Source of the DNA: Hyphomicrobiales bacterium
Lineage (GTDB): Bacteria; Pseudomonadota; Alphaproteobacteria; Rhizobiales; Rhizobiaceae
Assembly (NCBI GenBank): GCA_900469615.1
Contig: UBYA01000010.1
Coordinates: 55,595-119,594, forward strand
Length of the DNA stretch: 64,000 nucleotides
Reading direction: 5' to 3'
Position numbers and translations under genes: made by a program. Below, piece after piece: positions 48,666 through 57,984 of the stretch. Under the pieces are notes generated by a model. The model was not told the DNA's origin and made no database searches. It was given only the letters and a program-made list of their open reading frames with translations. Positions within the stretch are counted from its first letter, which is position 1, and each line of letters starts with the position of its first letter.

Positions 48666-50276
48666 TCACAGTTCGTCATAATTGAACCAGTCGAAATCCG
48701 CTGTCTTTGCCCGCCCGGACGTATCGAAGGCAAACATGCCCGCAAAAGCGCCGGTGAATGACCCGTGCTCGCCGCGTCCACCCTCATCCGAGATAACGCC
48801 CGCATCAAGCACGGGCCCGATGGCTTGCCATGCGCCCATGCCCTCGGCCTGCCAGAAGAACTGCAGATCGTTGTCGCGCACTTCCATGGCAAGCTGTATC
48901 CGTCCGTCCGGCACGGCGACACCGCCTTCGATCGGAAAGCTCAGCCGCCCGGCCGGATAATCGCCCGGGCAGGTCATGATCGTGACGCAGCGGCCGAGCT
49001 TCTCGTGCAGCGTCACGGCAATGGCATGCAGCTTGAAGCGATTGTAATAATGCGTCAGCCCGGCAACCTGCTGATAAGTATCCGGCTCGAATTCAACGAC
49101 GGTTTCGGCGCGGAAACTGTGATGCTCCTGACGGCGGGCGACGAGCGATTGCTCGAACCAGGAACCGATGCTCTCACGGGCGAAAAGCCGCAAGTGGCCG
49201 GGGCGCTCCGTCAGGCTGAAAATACGCTCCGGCTGCGGCGTGCGCAGCCATTGGAAATCCATGGGCAGCTTGCCCTCATCGAAATGATAGCCGCTGCGGC
49301 GCGGCTTTTCGATACGTGCGGCACCATTCAGGCCCCGCACCTCCACGTCGGGAATGCCGGTGCCGTTTTCAAGATAGAGCCAGTCATCCTCCTTCCAGAC
49401 GCATTTCTGTAGGGTGGTTTCGCGACCGAGCGTGCAGCGGCGATGCGGCGGCAGCGGCCGTCCGCAAAGATGCGTATGATAGAACTGGCCGTCATGCGTC
49501 TCGACATATTGGCCGTGACCGGCGCGCTGCAGCGCCGCTTCCGGATGATCTTTCGAGGTGATCAGATATTTATCCGGATGCAGTTCGTAAGGACCGGCAA
49601 TGTCGCGGGATCGGGCCATGGTCACGGCATGATCGTAACCGGTGCCGCCTTCGGCCGTGGTCAGATAGTACCAGCCGTTACGCTTGAAGAGATGCGGCCC
49701 CTCGACCAGCCCCAGTTCCGTGCCTGAGAAAATGTTCCTGATCGGCCCCTTCAGCGATTTTTCCGCCGCATCCCATTCCTGCAGCAGGATGCCGTCGAAA
49801 GCCGGCGTTTTCGGCGAGCCGCCGTAGCTCTCGGTGCGGTGGTTCCATTGCATGTTGACGAACCACTTGCGTCCGTCATCGCCATGGAAGAGCGAAGGAT
49901 CGAACCCCGAGGAATTGACGTAGGCCGGCTCGGACCACTCGCCCCCCATAGTCGGCGAGGTCACGATGTAGTTATGGGCATCCTTGAAGTTGCCGTCGTA
50001 GCGCTTGACGTCCGTATAGACGAGCCAGAACAGGCCGTCCGCATAAGAGAGGCAGGGCGCCCAGATACCGCAGCTGTCCGGCTCGCCTCGCATGTCGAGC
50101 TGCGACGCTCGCTCCAAAGGCCGCCTGACGAGCGTCCAGTTCACCAGATCGCGCGAATGATGGATCTGCACGCCCGGATACCATTCGAATGTCGAGGTGG
50201 CGATATAGTAGTCCTCGCCGACACGGCAGATGGACGGATCGGGATTGAAACCCGGCAGGATCGGATTGCGGATCAT
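48666..50276 (-). CDS. Glycoside hydrolase family 43 protein, beta-xylosidase/arabinofuranosidase-like (536 aa)
   Basis: The five-bladed propeller of GH43 starts IRNPILPGFNPDPSICRVGE, with the general-base Asp in NPDPS. FDPSLFHGDDGRKWF and GLVEGPHLFKRNGWYYL carry the other catalytic-site residues (Glu in VEGPH as general acid). A C-terminal beta-sandwich from about residue 330 (FDWFNYDEL at the end) is typical of the larger GH43 xylosidases. There is no signal peptide, so it acts on imported xylo- or arabino-oligosaccharides in the cytoplasm. The start at 50276 has AGGAGGAGAG. It is last in the sugar cluster. Confidence 0.9.
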   Translation of the reverse strand: MIRNPILPGFNPDPSICRVGEDYYIATSTFEWYPGVQIHHSRDLVNWTLVRRPLERASQLDMRGEPDSCGIWAPCLSYADGLFWLVYTDVKRYDGNFKDAHNYIVTSPTMGGEWSEPAYVNSSGFDPSLFHGDDGRKWFVNMQWNHRTESYGGSPKTPAFDGILLQEWDAAEKSLKGPIRNIFSGTELGLVEGPHLFKRNGWYYLTTAEGGTGYDHAVTMARSRDIAGPYELHPDKYLITSKDHPEAALQRAGHGQYVETHDGQFYHTHLCGRPLPPHRRCTLGRETTLQKCVWKEDDWLYLENGTGIPDVEVRGLNGAARIEKPRRSGYHFDEGKLPMDFQWLRTPQPERIFSLTERPGHLRLFARESIGSWFEQSLVARRQEHHSFRAETVVEFEPDTYQQVAGLTHYYNRFKLHAIAVTLHEKLGRCVTIMTCPGDYPAGRLSFPIEGGVAVPDGRIQLAMEVRDNDLQFFWQAEGMGAWQAIGPVLDAGVISDEGGRGEHGSFTGAFAGMFAFDTSGRAKTADFDWFNYDEL

Positions 50277-50323
50277 GGAACTCTCTCCTCCTGAGACCTC
50301 GACGAGCGGCGGTATGAAGCAAG

Positions 50324-50348
50324 ACGCCCGGACCTTGGGTCCGGGCGT
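50324..50348 (-). terminator. Hairpin between the aldo/keto reductase and GH43 genes
   Basis: Arms ACGCCCGGAC (50324-50333) and GTCCGGGCGT (50339-50348). On the minus strand, the direction of the genes, no long T-run follows, so it may stabilise the 3' end or only partly terminate. Confidence 0.55.
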
Positions 50349-50357
50349 TTATGATGA

Positions 50358-51389
50358 TCAGTCGCGTTCGGCCGATTTGGCCCAGAGGTTGATGTCCGCC
50401 TCCTTGGCATAGACATCGATCTGCTTCAGCTCTTCCGCCGTGAATTCGAGATTGTCGAGCGCCTTGACGCAATCGACGATCTGCGACGAACGGCTGGCGC
50501 CGATCAGGGCCGAGGTGATGCGGCCGCCGCGCAGAACCCAGGCAATCGCCATCTGCGCCAGCGTCTGGCCACGCTTCTCGGCGATCTCGTTGAGCTTGCG
50601 GATATTGTCGATGATCGACGGACGAATGAAGTCGCGCTTCAGGAAATGGTTCTGTGCCGCGCGGCTATCGTCCGGAATACCGCCGAGATACTTGGTCGAC
50701 AGCATGCCCTGCGCCAGCGGCGAGAAGACGATGGAACCGATGCCGAGATCCTCGAGCGTGTCCACCAGACCATCATCCTCGACCCAGCGATTGAGCATGG
50801 AATAGCTCGGCTGATGGATCAGGCATGGCGTGCCGAGGTCCTTGAGGATGGCGGCAGCCTCGCGCGTGCGCTGCGAATTGTAGGAGGAAATGCCGACATA
50901 GAGCGCCCTGCCCGAACGAACGATATGGTCGAGCGCACCGCAGGTTTCTTCGAGCGGCGTGTCCGGATCGAAGCGGTGGGAGTAGAAGATATCGACATAG
51001 TCGAGACCCATGCGCTTCAGGCTCTGGTCGCAGGAGGCGATCAGATACTTGCGGCTGCCCCATTCGCCGTAAGGACCCGGCCACATGTCGTAACCCGCCT
51101 TGGAGGAGATGATCAGCTCGTCGCGCAGGCCGGCGAAATCGGTGCGCAGGATTTCGCCGAATGCGGTCTCGGCGCTGCCGGGAGGCGGGCCGTAATTGTT
51201 GGCGAGATCGAAATGGGTAATGCCGAGATCGAAAGCCGTGCGGCACATGTCGATCTTGCGGTCATGCGGCGTGTCGCCGCCGAAATTGTGCCAAAGCCCC
51301 AGCGAGACCGCCGGCAACTTCAGGCCGGAGCGACCGACCCTGTTGTATTTCATTTTCGCATAGCGGTCGGATGCCGGTTGCCAAGCCAT
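50358..51389 (-). CDS. Aldo/keto reductase, YghZ/L-glyceraldehyde-3-phosphate reductase-like (343 aa)
   Basis: TIM-barrel NADPH-dependent reductase. The catalytic tetrad is visible: Asp in DLANNYGPPPG with Tyr, Lys in LIISSKAGYDM, His in IFYSHRFDPDTP. The NADP-binding C-terminal block SSQIVDCVKALDNLEF is present. The GNNYGPPPGSAE and MWPGPYGEWGSRKYL segments are typical of the YghZ/GAP-reductase subgroup. It probably reduces a sugar aldehyde or triose in the catabolic cluster. It follows the Gfo/Idh gene by 70 bases, but a strong terminator lies between. Confidence 0.88.
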   Translation of the reverse strand: MAWQPASDRYAKMKYNRVGRSGLKLPAVSLGLWHNFGGDTPHDRKIDMCRTAFDLGITHFDLANNYGPPPGSAETAFGEILRTDFAGLRDELIISSKAGYDMWPGPYGEWGSRKYLIASCDQSLKRMGLDYVDIFYSHRFDPDTPLEETCGALDHIVRSGRALYVGISSYNSQRTREAAAILKDLGTPCLIHQPSYSMLNRWVEDDGLVDTLEDLGIGSIVFSPLAQGMLSTKYLGGIPDDSRAAQNHFLKRDFIRPSIIDNIRKLNEIAEKRGQTLAQMAIAWVLRGGRITSALIGASRSSQIVDCVKALDNLEFTAEELKQIDVYAKEADINLWAKSAERD

Positions 51390-51410
51390 GATAATTATTC
51401 CTTCGAGATG

Positions 51411-51440
51411 AAAAAGCGCGCGGGTTGCCCACCCGCGCGC
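51411..51440 (-). terminator. Strong intrinsic terminator between Gfo/Idh and aldo/keto reductase genes
   Basis: Arms GCGCGCGGGT (51416-51425) and ACCCGCGCGC (51431-51440) around TGCCC; on the minus strand the hairpin is followed by five T (51415-51411). Confidence 0.85.
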
Positions 51441-51459
51441 AAACTAGCTTTTCCTGCGC

Positions 51460-52593
51460 TTACTTCAAGAGCGCTTGTGCCTCTTCGATGCCAAGTGCTG
51501 CCGGCTGCGTGCAGGTCGTGGTCAGATCGATGAAACGACCCTCCTCCCCGGACTTCAGGATCGACGTCATGACGTCGACGCCATGCAGCGTACGATCGAG
51601 CGAGCAACGCGCGTCGCGACCGTCGATCAGCGATGCCGCCATATCGGCAAGGCCGGCCGTGCGATAGTTGGCGCGCGGGCCGCTCGGGCTTTCCTGGTTG
51701 GCGATGCCGAAAGGATGCGCCCAGTTTTCCAGCGGCTTGATGTCTTTGTCGCGGCCGCTCGCCTCCACCGTGCCGCCGAAGAAGTTCGGATCGGGCACAT
51801 AGAGCGAACCCTCGGTGCCGTAAAGCTCCATATTGGCATGGCGATGCGACCAGACATCCCAGCTTGCCGTCAGCGTGATCCGCGCGCCGCTGACGAATTC
51901 CAGCAGCGCCTGGATCGTCGTCGGCGTCTTCACCGGAATGGTTTCGCCGTTGCGCGGCTGGCTGGTGATGGTGCGGGTCGGCGATGCCATGGAGGTCATC
52001 GCGCCGACGCGCTTCACCGGGCCGATCAGGTTGATGAGGTTGGCGATGTAATACGGGCCGAGATCGAGGATCGGGCCGCCGCCGGGCAGGAAGAAGAAGT
52101 CCGGATTCGGATGCCACATTTCCATGCCGGGGCTCATGACGTAGCAAGCGCCCGAAGTGATCCGGCCGATACTGCCATCATCGATGAACTTGCGCGCGAG
52201 CTGATGCGCGCCGCCGAGGAAGGTATCGGGAGCGCAGCCGACGGCCAGCCCCTTTTCCTTGGCGATGCGGCGCAGCTCTTCGCCCTGCTCCAGCGTCAGC
52301 ACCAGCGGCTTTTCGGAGTAGACATGCTTGCCCGCTTCGAGGATGCGCTTGGAAACCGGAAAATGCGCATCCGGAATGGTCAGATTGACGATGACGTCGA
52401 GCTCGTCATTGGCGAGCAGTTCGTCGATGGTCTGGGCCTTGACCTTATATTCCTCGGCGCGTGCCCGCGCCGCTTCCATGTTGATATCGGCGCAGGCCAG
52501 CACCTTCAAACCTTTGAAGAGCGGGGCGAGCGAAAAGTAAGTCGTTGAGATGTTGCCGCATCCGATGATGCCGACGCCAAGTTCCTTAGCCAT
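51460..52593 (-). CDS. Gfo/Idh/MocA family oxidoreductase (377 aa)
   Basis: N-terminal Rossmann fold (GVGIIGCGNISTTYFSLAPL) binding NAD(P), then the family EKP motif (VYSEKPLVLTLEQGEEL) with the catalytic Lys. The C-terminal substrate domain has HPNPDFFFLPGGGPILDLG and the dimer sheet ITLTASWDVW. These enzymes oxidise or reduce sugars and inositols. Start at 52593 with GAGG upstream; the gene begins 11 bases after the isomerase gene, a clear operon link. The substrate is unknown, but the released monosaccharide of this locus is the natural guess. Confidence 0.88.
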   Translation of the reverse strand: MAKELGVGIIGCGNISTTYFSLAPLFKGLKVLACADINMEAARARAEEYKVKAQTIDELLANDELDVIVNLTIPDAHFPVSKRILEAGKHVYSEKPLVLTLEQGEELRRIAKEKGLAVGCAPDTFLGGAHQLARKFIDDGSIGRITSGACYVMSPGMEMWHPNPDFFFLPGGGPILDLGPYYIANLINLIGPVKRVGAMTSMASPTRTITSQPRNGETIPVKTPTTIQALLEFVSGARITLTASWDVWSHRHANMELYGTEGSLYVPDPNFFGGTVEASGRDKDIKPLENWAHPFGIANQESPSGPRANYRTAGLADMAASLIDGRDARCSLDRTLHGVDVMTSILKSGEEGRFIDLTTTCTQPAALGIEEAQALLK

Positions 52594-52604
52594 GTGCAAA
52601 TGCC

Positions 52605-53366
52605 TCAAAAGCTCTTGAAGGATGCGATGGAGCGCGTGATCAGGCGATCGACATCGCTCGGATTGTCATGCTCGACGACGAAGTGCTTGGCCTTGGTGCC
52701 GGCCAGCGCCTTGAGCAGCTTTGCCCACGGAACCGTGCCGTGGCCGACATCGGCCCAGCCGTCTTCGTTCTTGTTCTCGCCGGCCGGCGCGATGTCCTTG
52801 ACGTGAACGGCGGTAATGCGCGGACCGAGCTTTTCGATCCAGGCGAAGGGATCGCCGCCACCGCGGATGACCCAGGCAATATCGGCTTCCCAGGAAATAT
52901 CCGGGGCAGCTTCGAAAATCTGCTCGATCGGCAACGAACCATCGGCCTGCTTCACGAATTCGAAGTCGTGATTGTGCCAGCCGAATTCGAAACCGGCATC
53001 CTTGTAAGGCTTGCTCATTTCATGGAGGCGCTTGCCGAAAGCGCGCCAGCCAGCGGCGTCCGTCGGGCGCTGATCGGCGGCGATGTGCGGCGCATAGATC
53101 GAATCCATGCCGAGTGTCTTGCCGATCGTCAGCGACTTCTGCACTTCACCGTCGAGGAAATCCGGGCTGAAATGGCCGCTTGCCATCGTCAGGCCGTTCT
53201 TGTCGAGTTCGGCGCGCAGGTTCTTCAAGCCGGTCTCGTCGAGATCGGCATAAATGCCGCCGAAGCCCTCGACTTCGGCATAGCCGGCCTTGCCGAGCTT
53301 GACGAAGATCTCCGAATAGGGCTGGAAATTGCGGGCGCTGTAGAGCTGAAATCCAAGTTTCGTCAT
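52605..53366 (-). CDS. Sugar phosphate isomerase/epimerase, AP-endonuclease-2 fold (253 aa)
   Basis: TIM-barrel protein of the xylose isomerase-like superfamily. It begins TKLGFQLYSARNFQPYSEIF. Metal-ligand positions include AEVEGFGGIYAD, FEFGWHNHDFEF and VKDIAPAGENKNEDG, with KHFVVEHDNPSDV near the end. Such enzymes epimerise or isomerise ketoses or act on keto-sugars made by Gfo/Idh dehydrogenases, and the pair is often adjacent. The start at 53366 has GGAGG. The exact reaction is not predictable. Confidence 0.86.
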   Translation of the reverse strand: MTKLGFQLYSARNFQPYSEIFVKLGKAGYAEVEGFGGIYADLDETGLKNLRAELDKNGLTMASGHFSPDFLDGEVQKSLTIGKTLGMDSIYAPHIAADQRPTDAAGWRAFGKRLHEMSKPYKDAGFEFGWHNHDFEFVKQADGSLPIEQIFEAAPDISWEADIAWVIRGGGDPFAWIEKLGPRITAVHVKDIAPAGENKNEDGWADVGHGTVPWAKLLKALAGTKAKHFVVEHDNPSDVDRLITRSIASFKSF

Positions 53367-53421
53367 CGATAGTCCTCCAATGGCCTCCCGGCCTTCTGTC
53401 TTGGGCTTTTCGCCCCGAAAA

Positions 53422-53437
53422 CGCCGCCATGGCGGCG
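53422..53437. repeat. Perfect 16-bp palindrome between GH2 and isomerase genes
   Basis: CGCCGCCATGGCGGCG with TTTT following on the minus strand and a second small palindrome (TTTTCG-GGG-CGAAAA) next to it. It may act as an mRNA-stability or attenuation hairpin within the operon. Confidence 0.5.
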
Positions 53438-53454
53438 CGATAGCTCAATCCCAC

Positions 53455-55923
53455 CTACTGGCTGTCGACCGACTGGCTGGATTGCAGATCGTAGATACGG
53501 AAATCCGGCACGCTGCCTGCCAGCGGCTTGGTCGGCGTGAAGACGATGCGGCGGCTTTCACCGGCGGCGAGATCGAAGGCGTTGTCGGAATAGCGCCCGT
53601 CCACTTCGCTCTCGATCATCACGAACAACGCAAGTCCCTTGGCGGTGACGGTGAGCTCCACCGTCCCGTTCTCCTCCTTCTCCTCCCTGAGCACCGTCAG
53701 CCCGGCGGGCTGAAGCTCGAGCGCCTTGTAGGTGCCGTGGACATAATGCCCTTCTCCGCCCATGCCGTTCGATGCGGTGAAACGCCACGCCAGCAGGCAA
53801 TCGGCCGGCACCTGATCCGCGTCGATCGACAATGCCGTGACGGCCGCATCCGGCGTGCAGACGGCATGCGCCGTCGTCAGCGGCACGCGCTCGCCATCGA
53901 GCTTCAGCAGCGATACCGAAATATCCACCGTCACATCGACATTGGTGTCGTTGACCAAGGAAAAGCGGATCGTCTTGTTGTCTTCGGATGGAATTGCCGC
54001 GACCGATACCGGCTGGAAGAAGCGCCGCACCAGATAGTGCATGACCTTCCATCGGCCGCCGTAGTCCAGGCTGGACCACGAGGCCACCGGCCAGGTGTCG
54101 TTGAGCTGCCAGTAGATGGTGCCCATGCAATGCGGCTTCAGCGACCGCCAATATTCCACCGCCGTCTTGATGGCGAGGCCCTGCTGCACCTGGCTCAGAT
54201 AGACGAAATTCGGAAAATCCTTCGGGAAGCGAAAATAGCGGAACATCGTGCCGGCGATGCGCTCGTTGCCGCCGGCATTCTTCTGGTGCAGCTCCATGAC
54301 CGGAGAGGCGATGTTCATGTCCTTCGCTTCCGCATAGGTCTTGATGACGGGCAGCGAAGTGTAGGACTGGAAGCCGAATTCGGAGCAGAAGCGCGGCCGC
54401 ACCGAACGATAGTTGTCGAAGGACTTGTTCTCGTGCCAGACCGACCAGTAATGCATGTCGCCGGAACCATCGGCATGCCAGGCATCGCCGAAATTGAGGT
54501 AGCCCGAGGCCGGGCTCGATGGCCACCAGATCGCATCCGGCAGCGCCTTCTTCATCGCCGTCTCGATCATCCTGTTCAGCCGGTCGTAGGAGACGAGATA
54601 GCGATCCCGATCCTTGCGCGATTCCTCGAACCAGGTGAGCGCGCCCACCAGCTCGTTATCGCCGCACCAGAGAACGATGGAGGGATGCGTCGCAAGCCGG
54701 CGAACCTGGTAGCCCACCTCCGCCTCGACATTCTCCAGGAAATCGCCAGTTGACGGATAAAGATTGCAGGCGAACATGAAGTCCTGCCACACCATGAGGC
54801 CCAGGCGGTCGCAGGTGTCGTAGAACCAGTCATGCTCGTAGAAACCGCCGCCCCAGACGCGGATAGCATTCATATTGGCCGCCGCCGCCGATTGCAGCAG
54901 ATCCTCGGTCGCCGCGGGATTGGAGCGCGAAAACAGCGCATCCGCCGGAATCCAGTTGGCCCCGCGCGCAAAAATCTCGCGGCCGTTGACCTTCAGCGCG
55001 AAGCGGCTGCCCGCTTCATCCTCGGTGGTGATCAGTTCGACCGTGCGCAGGCCGATCTGGCGGGTGACGGTTTCGAAATTGGTTTCGACGGAGAGCGCAT
55101 AGAGCGCCTGCTCGCCATTGCCGGCTGGCCACCAGAGCCTGGGCTTTTCGACGTGGAAGACATGGGTGATCGAGGTTTCCCCGGCATTGACGCCGACGTC
55201 GAGGCGCACCCGCTCGTCTTCGAGCGAAAAATAGAGTTGCGCGATGCCGGTTCCCTTGGCGAACAGCGCCACCGTTACCTTGAGGTCGACAGAGCCGTCG
55301 TCGTTGTGAGACTGCTGGGTGACGACACTTTCGATGCGCGCGATCTCAAGCTTTTTCAAGGCAATGGTGCCGTAGAGGCCAAGCGGCGCAATCGCGATAT
55401 TCCAGTCCCAGCCGAAATGGCACTGCGGCTTGCGCAGCATGTTACCGTTCGGGATCGGCGAATTGGCAGTGCTGTACGGAATGTAGAATGGTTGCTTCGC
55501 CTGAAGCGCGGCCCCGGCCGAAATGCTCGAATGCAGGACGATGCGAATGCTGTTCTCGCCCGTCTTCAATGCCTTCGAGACATCGGGACGATAACGCTGG
55601 AAGCAATTGTTGCCCTCCAGCACCAGCGCATCGTTGACGTAGACGCTCGCGACCGTGTCGAGATAGTCGATGTCGAGATACCAGTCTCCGCCGGCATCAT
55701 CGAGCGTGAAGCTGCGCGTCAGCGCCCAGTCCTGCCTTGCGACCCATTGCACCACCTCTTCGTTGCGCGCAAAATAGGGATCGGGAATAAGCCCTTCCGC
55801 ATGCAGCGCCGAGTGAACATCACCAGGCAGAGACATGGGTAGCGAATGGTCGCTGTCGGGAGACGTCAGCCTCCACGCCCCGGCCAGATCGACGGTGAAG
55901 CTATCATTGATCGAAGACGACAT
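53455..55923 (-). CDS. Glycoside hydrolase family 2, beta-mannosidase-like (822 aa)
   Basis: Large cytoplasmic GH2 enzyme. The N-terminal sugar-binding jelly-roll has LAGAWRLTSPDSDHSLPMSL and PGDVHSALHAEG, typical of beta-mannosidases. The TIM barrel has IRVWGGGFYEHDWFYDTCDR and DRLGLMVWQDFMFACNLYP. The acid/base Glu is in VLWCGDNELVGAL and the nucleophile Glu in PRFCSEFGFQSYTS. The C-terminal part is beta-sandwich. No signal peptide, so mannosides are probably cleaved after uptake by the adjacent ABC importer. Start at 55923 with GGGGAGG upstream. Confidence 0.92.
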   Translation of the reverse strand: MSSSINDSFTVDLAGAWRLTSPDSDHSLPMSLPGDVHSALHAEGLIPDPYFARNEEVVQWVARQDWALTRSFTLDDAGGDWYLDIDYLDTVASVYVNDALVLEGNNCFQRYRPDVSKALKTGENSIRIVLHSSISAGAALQAKQPFYIPYSTANSPIPNGNMLRKPQCHFGWDWNIAIAPLGLYGTIALKKLEIARIESVVTQQSHNDDGSVDLKVTVALFAKGTGIAQLYFSLEDERVRLDVGVNAGETSITHVFHVEKPRLWWPAGNGEQALYALSVETNFETVTRQIGLRTVELITTEDEAGSRFALKVNGREIFARGANWIPADALFSRSNPAATEDLLQSAAAANMNAIRVWGGGFYEHDWFYDTCDRLGLMVWQDFMFACNLYPSTGDFLENVEAEVGYQVRRLATHPSIVLWCGDNELVGALTWFEESRKDRDRYLVSYDRLNRMIETAMKKALPDAIWWPSSPASGYLNFGDAWHADGSGDMHYWSVWHENKSFDNYRSVRPRFCSEFGFQSYTSLPVIKTYAEAKDMNIASPVMELHQKNAGGNERIAGTMFRYFRFPKDFPNFVYLSQVQQGLAIKTAVEYWRSLKPHCMGTIYWQLNDTWPVASWSSLDYGGRWKVMHYLVRRFFQPVSVAAIPSEDNKTIRFSLVNDTNVDVTVDISVSLLKLDGERVPLTTAHAVCTPDAAVTALSIDADQVPADCLLAWRFTASNGMGGEGHYVHGTYKALELQPAGLTVLREEKEENGTVELTVTAKGLALFVMIESEVDGRYSDNAFDLAAGESRRIVFTPTKPLAGSVPDFRIYDLQSSQSVDSQ

Positions 55924-55981
55924 CGGACCTCCCCGGACCGCTATGAGGCGGAGGCGGTCAACCCGCCTCCATTGCATGGGA

Positions 55982-57073
55982 TCATATTCTGAGTTCTGTC
56001 TGCGCATCAAAGAGCGATGCGAGAGACATGTCAAAGCCGAGTTTCACGGCCGAACCGGGACCGAACCGCCTGGAGCCATTGACGCGGACCGACATGGTAT
56101 GGCCGGCATGCTTCAACCACAGCAGGTTATCGGCGCCCATCGGTTCCTCGATGTCGACCGTAGCATTGTGAACCTCGGCGCCAGAAGCCAATTCTTCATT
56201 GACCTTGATATGTTCGGGACGGACGCCCAGCACGACCTTGCGCCCGGCCTGCAGCACCTCGCCTGCCTTGTAGCCGTCGAGGGAGAACAGCACGTCATTG
56301 GTCGCGAACACCACCTTGCCCTCGCGGTTGACCAACTCGCCGCGCAGGAAGTTCATGGACGGCGATCCGATGAACCCGGCAACGAAAAGATTACGCGGCT
56401 CGTTGTAGATCGTCGTGGGATCGTCGAGCTGCATGATGACGCCGTTCTTCATGATGGCGATACGGTCGGCGAGCGTCAGCGCCTCGATCTGGTCGTGGGT
56501 GACGTAGATCATCGTGTTCTTCAGCGACTGGTGCAGCCGCTTGATTTCCACGCGCAGTTCCGAGCGCAGCTTGGCGTCGAGGTTCGACAGCGGCTCGTCG
56601 AAGAGGAAGACATCGACATCGCGCACCAGGGCGCGGCCGATGGCGACGCGCTGGCGCTGCCCGCCCGAAAGCTCGGCCGGCTTGCGCTTCAGGAGCGGCT
56701 CGATCTGCAGGATCTCGGCGGCACGCGCGATGCGCTTCTTGATCTCATCTCCCGGCACCTTGGCGACGCGCAGCCCGAAGGAGAGGTTCTTTTCCACCGA
56801 CATCTGCGGATAGAGCGCATAGGACTGGAACACCATGCCGATGCCGCGATCCTTGGGCTCTTCCCAGGTGACGTTCTTGCCCTTGATGAAGATCTGCCCT
56901 TCGCTGATGTCGAGCAGGCCGGCGATGCAGTTGAGCAAGGTCGACTTGCCGCAGCCCGACGAGCCGAGAAGCACCAGGAACTCGCCGTCATTGATTTCGA
57001 GATTGAGATTTTTCAGAACGTTGACCGACCCGAAGTTGAGCGAAAGGTCTTTGATGGAAACGCTGCTGGTCAT
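55982..57073 (-). CDS. Sugar ABC transporter ATP-binding protein, UgpC/MsmK-like (363 aa)
   Basis: CUT1-type ATPase. Walker A is LLGSSGCGKSTLLN, the signature is LSGGQRQRVAIGRAL, Walker B is DVFLFDEPLSNLDAKLR, and the switch His is in YVTHDQIEALTLADR. The C-terminal MalK-like regulatory domain starts about residue 235 (PSMNFLRGELVNREGK) and contains LGVRPEHIKV. It drives the two permeases upstream; the start lies three bases after the second permease stop, so they are translated together. Confidence 0.95.
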   Translation of the reverse strand: MTSSVSIKDLSLNFGSVNVLKNLNLEINDGEFLVLLGSSGCGKSTLLNCIAGLLDISEGQIFIKGKNVTWEEPKDRGIGMVFQSYALYPQMSVEKNLSFGLRVAKVPGDEIKKRIARAAEILQIEPLLKRKPAELSGGQRQRVAIGRALVRDVDVFLFDEPLSNLDAKLRSELRVEIKRLHQSLKNTMIYVTHDQIEALTLADRIAIMKNGVIMQLDDPTTIYNEPRNLFVAGFIGSPSMNFLRGELVNREGKVVFATNDVLFSLDGYKAGEVLQAGRKVVLGVRPEHIKVNEELASGAEVHNATVDIEEPMGADNLLWLKHAGHTMSVRVNGSRRFGPGSAVKLGFDMSLASLFDAQTELRI

Positions 57074-57076
57074 GGA

Positions 57077-57973
57077 TCACCCCTTCACTGCGCCGGCGGC
57101 GATGCCCCGGACGAAGAGCCGTCCGGACACGAAATAGACGATAAGCGGCACCGCGCCGGTCAGTAGCGTTGCGGCCATGTTGACGTTGTATTCCTTGACG
57201 CCCTGCACGGCGTTGACGACGTTGTTGAGCTGCACGGTCATCGGGTAATTCTGCGTGCCGGCGAAAATCACGCCGAACAGGAAGTCGTTCCAGATGCCGG
57301 TGATCTGGATGATCATGCCGACGACGAAGATCGGCAGCGACATGGGCAGCATGATGCGCAGGAAGATCTGCCAGAACCCCGCGCCGTCGACGCGCGCCGC
57401 CTTGAAAAGCTCGGGCGGAAGCGAGGCGAAATAGTTGCGGAAGAGCAGCGTGTTGATCGGCATGCCGAAGATCGTATGCACCAGCACGATGCCGCCGAGC
57501 GTCGAGAACAGGCCAAGCTGTCGCAGCACCATGACGAGCGGATAGAGCATGACCTGATAGGGGATGAAGGCGCCGAACAGCAGGATCGTGAAGAAGATTT
57601 CCGATCCCTTGAAGCGCCAGTTGGCAAGCGCATAGCCGTTGACCGAGGCAATCGCGATGGAAACGATGACGCTCGGAACGAGGATCTTCACCGAATTCCA
57701 GAAGCCGACCTGAATGCCGTGGCAGTAAAGGCCGGTGCAGGCCTGCGACCAGGCTTTCACCCATGGCTCGAAGGTGATTTCCATGGGCGGCGCAAAGATA
57801 TTGCCCATGCGGATCTCCGGCATACCCTTGAGCGAGGTGACGACCATCACATAGAGCGGCAGGAGATAATAGAGAGCGGCCAGCCCGAGAATGCCATAGA
57901 GCATGACCGTGCGCGGTTCGAAACGGCGCTTGGGCTTGGTGCCCGAAGGTTCGATGGTAGCGGCAAGTGCCAT
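57077..57973 (-). CDS. Sugar ABC transporter permease, MalG-like (298 aa)
   Basis: Six-helix CUT1 inner-membrane subunit (MalG type). It begins MALAATIEPSGTKPKRRF; the first helix is LYGILGLAALYYLLPLYVMV. The EAA-type loop for contact with the ATPase is YFASLPPELFKAARVDGAGF, with the family pattern PxELxxAAxxDGA. Start at 57973 with GGGAGG. Encoded 11 bases after the first permease and 3 bases before the ATPase. Confidence 0.94.
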   Translation of the reverse strand: MALAATIEPSGTKPKRRFEPRTVMLYGILGLAALYYLLPLYVMVVTSLKGMPEIRMGNIFAPPMEITFEPWVKAWSQACTGLYCHGIQVGFWNSVKILVPSVIVSIAIASVNGYALANWRFKGSEIFFTILLFGAFIPYQVMLYPLVMVLRQLGLFSTLGGIVLVHTIFGMPINTLLFRNYFASLPPELFKAARVDGAGFWQIFLRIMLPMSLPIFVVGMIIQITGIWNDFLFGVIFAGTQNYPMTVQLNNVVNAVQGVKEYNVNMAATLLTGAVPLIVYFVSGRLFVRGIAAGAVKG

Positions 57974-57984
57974 GGGTTCCTCCC

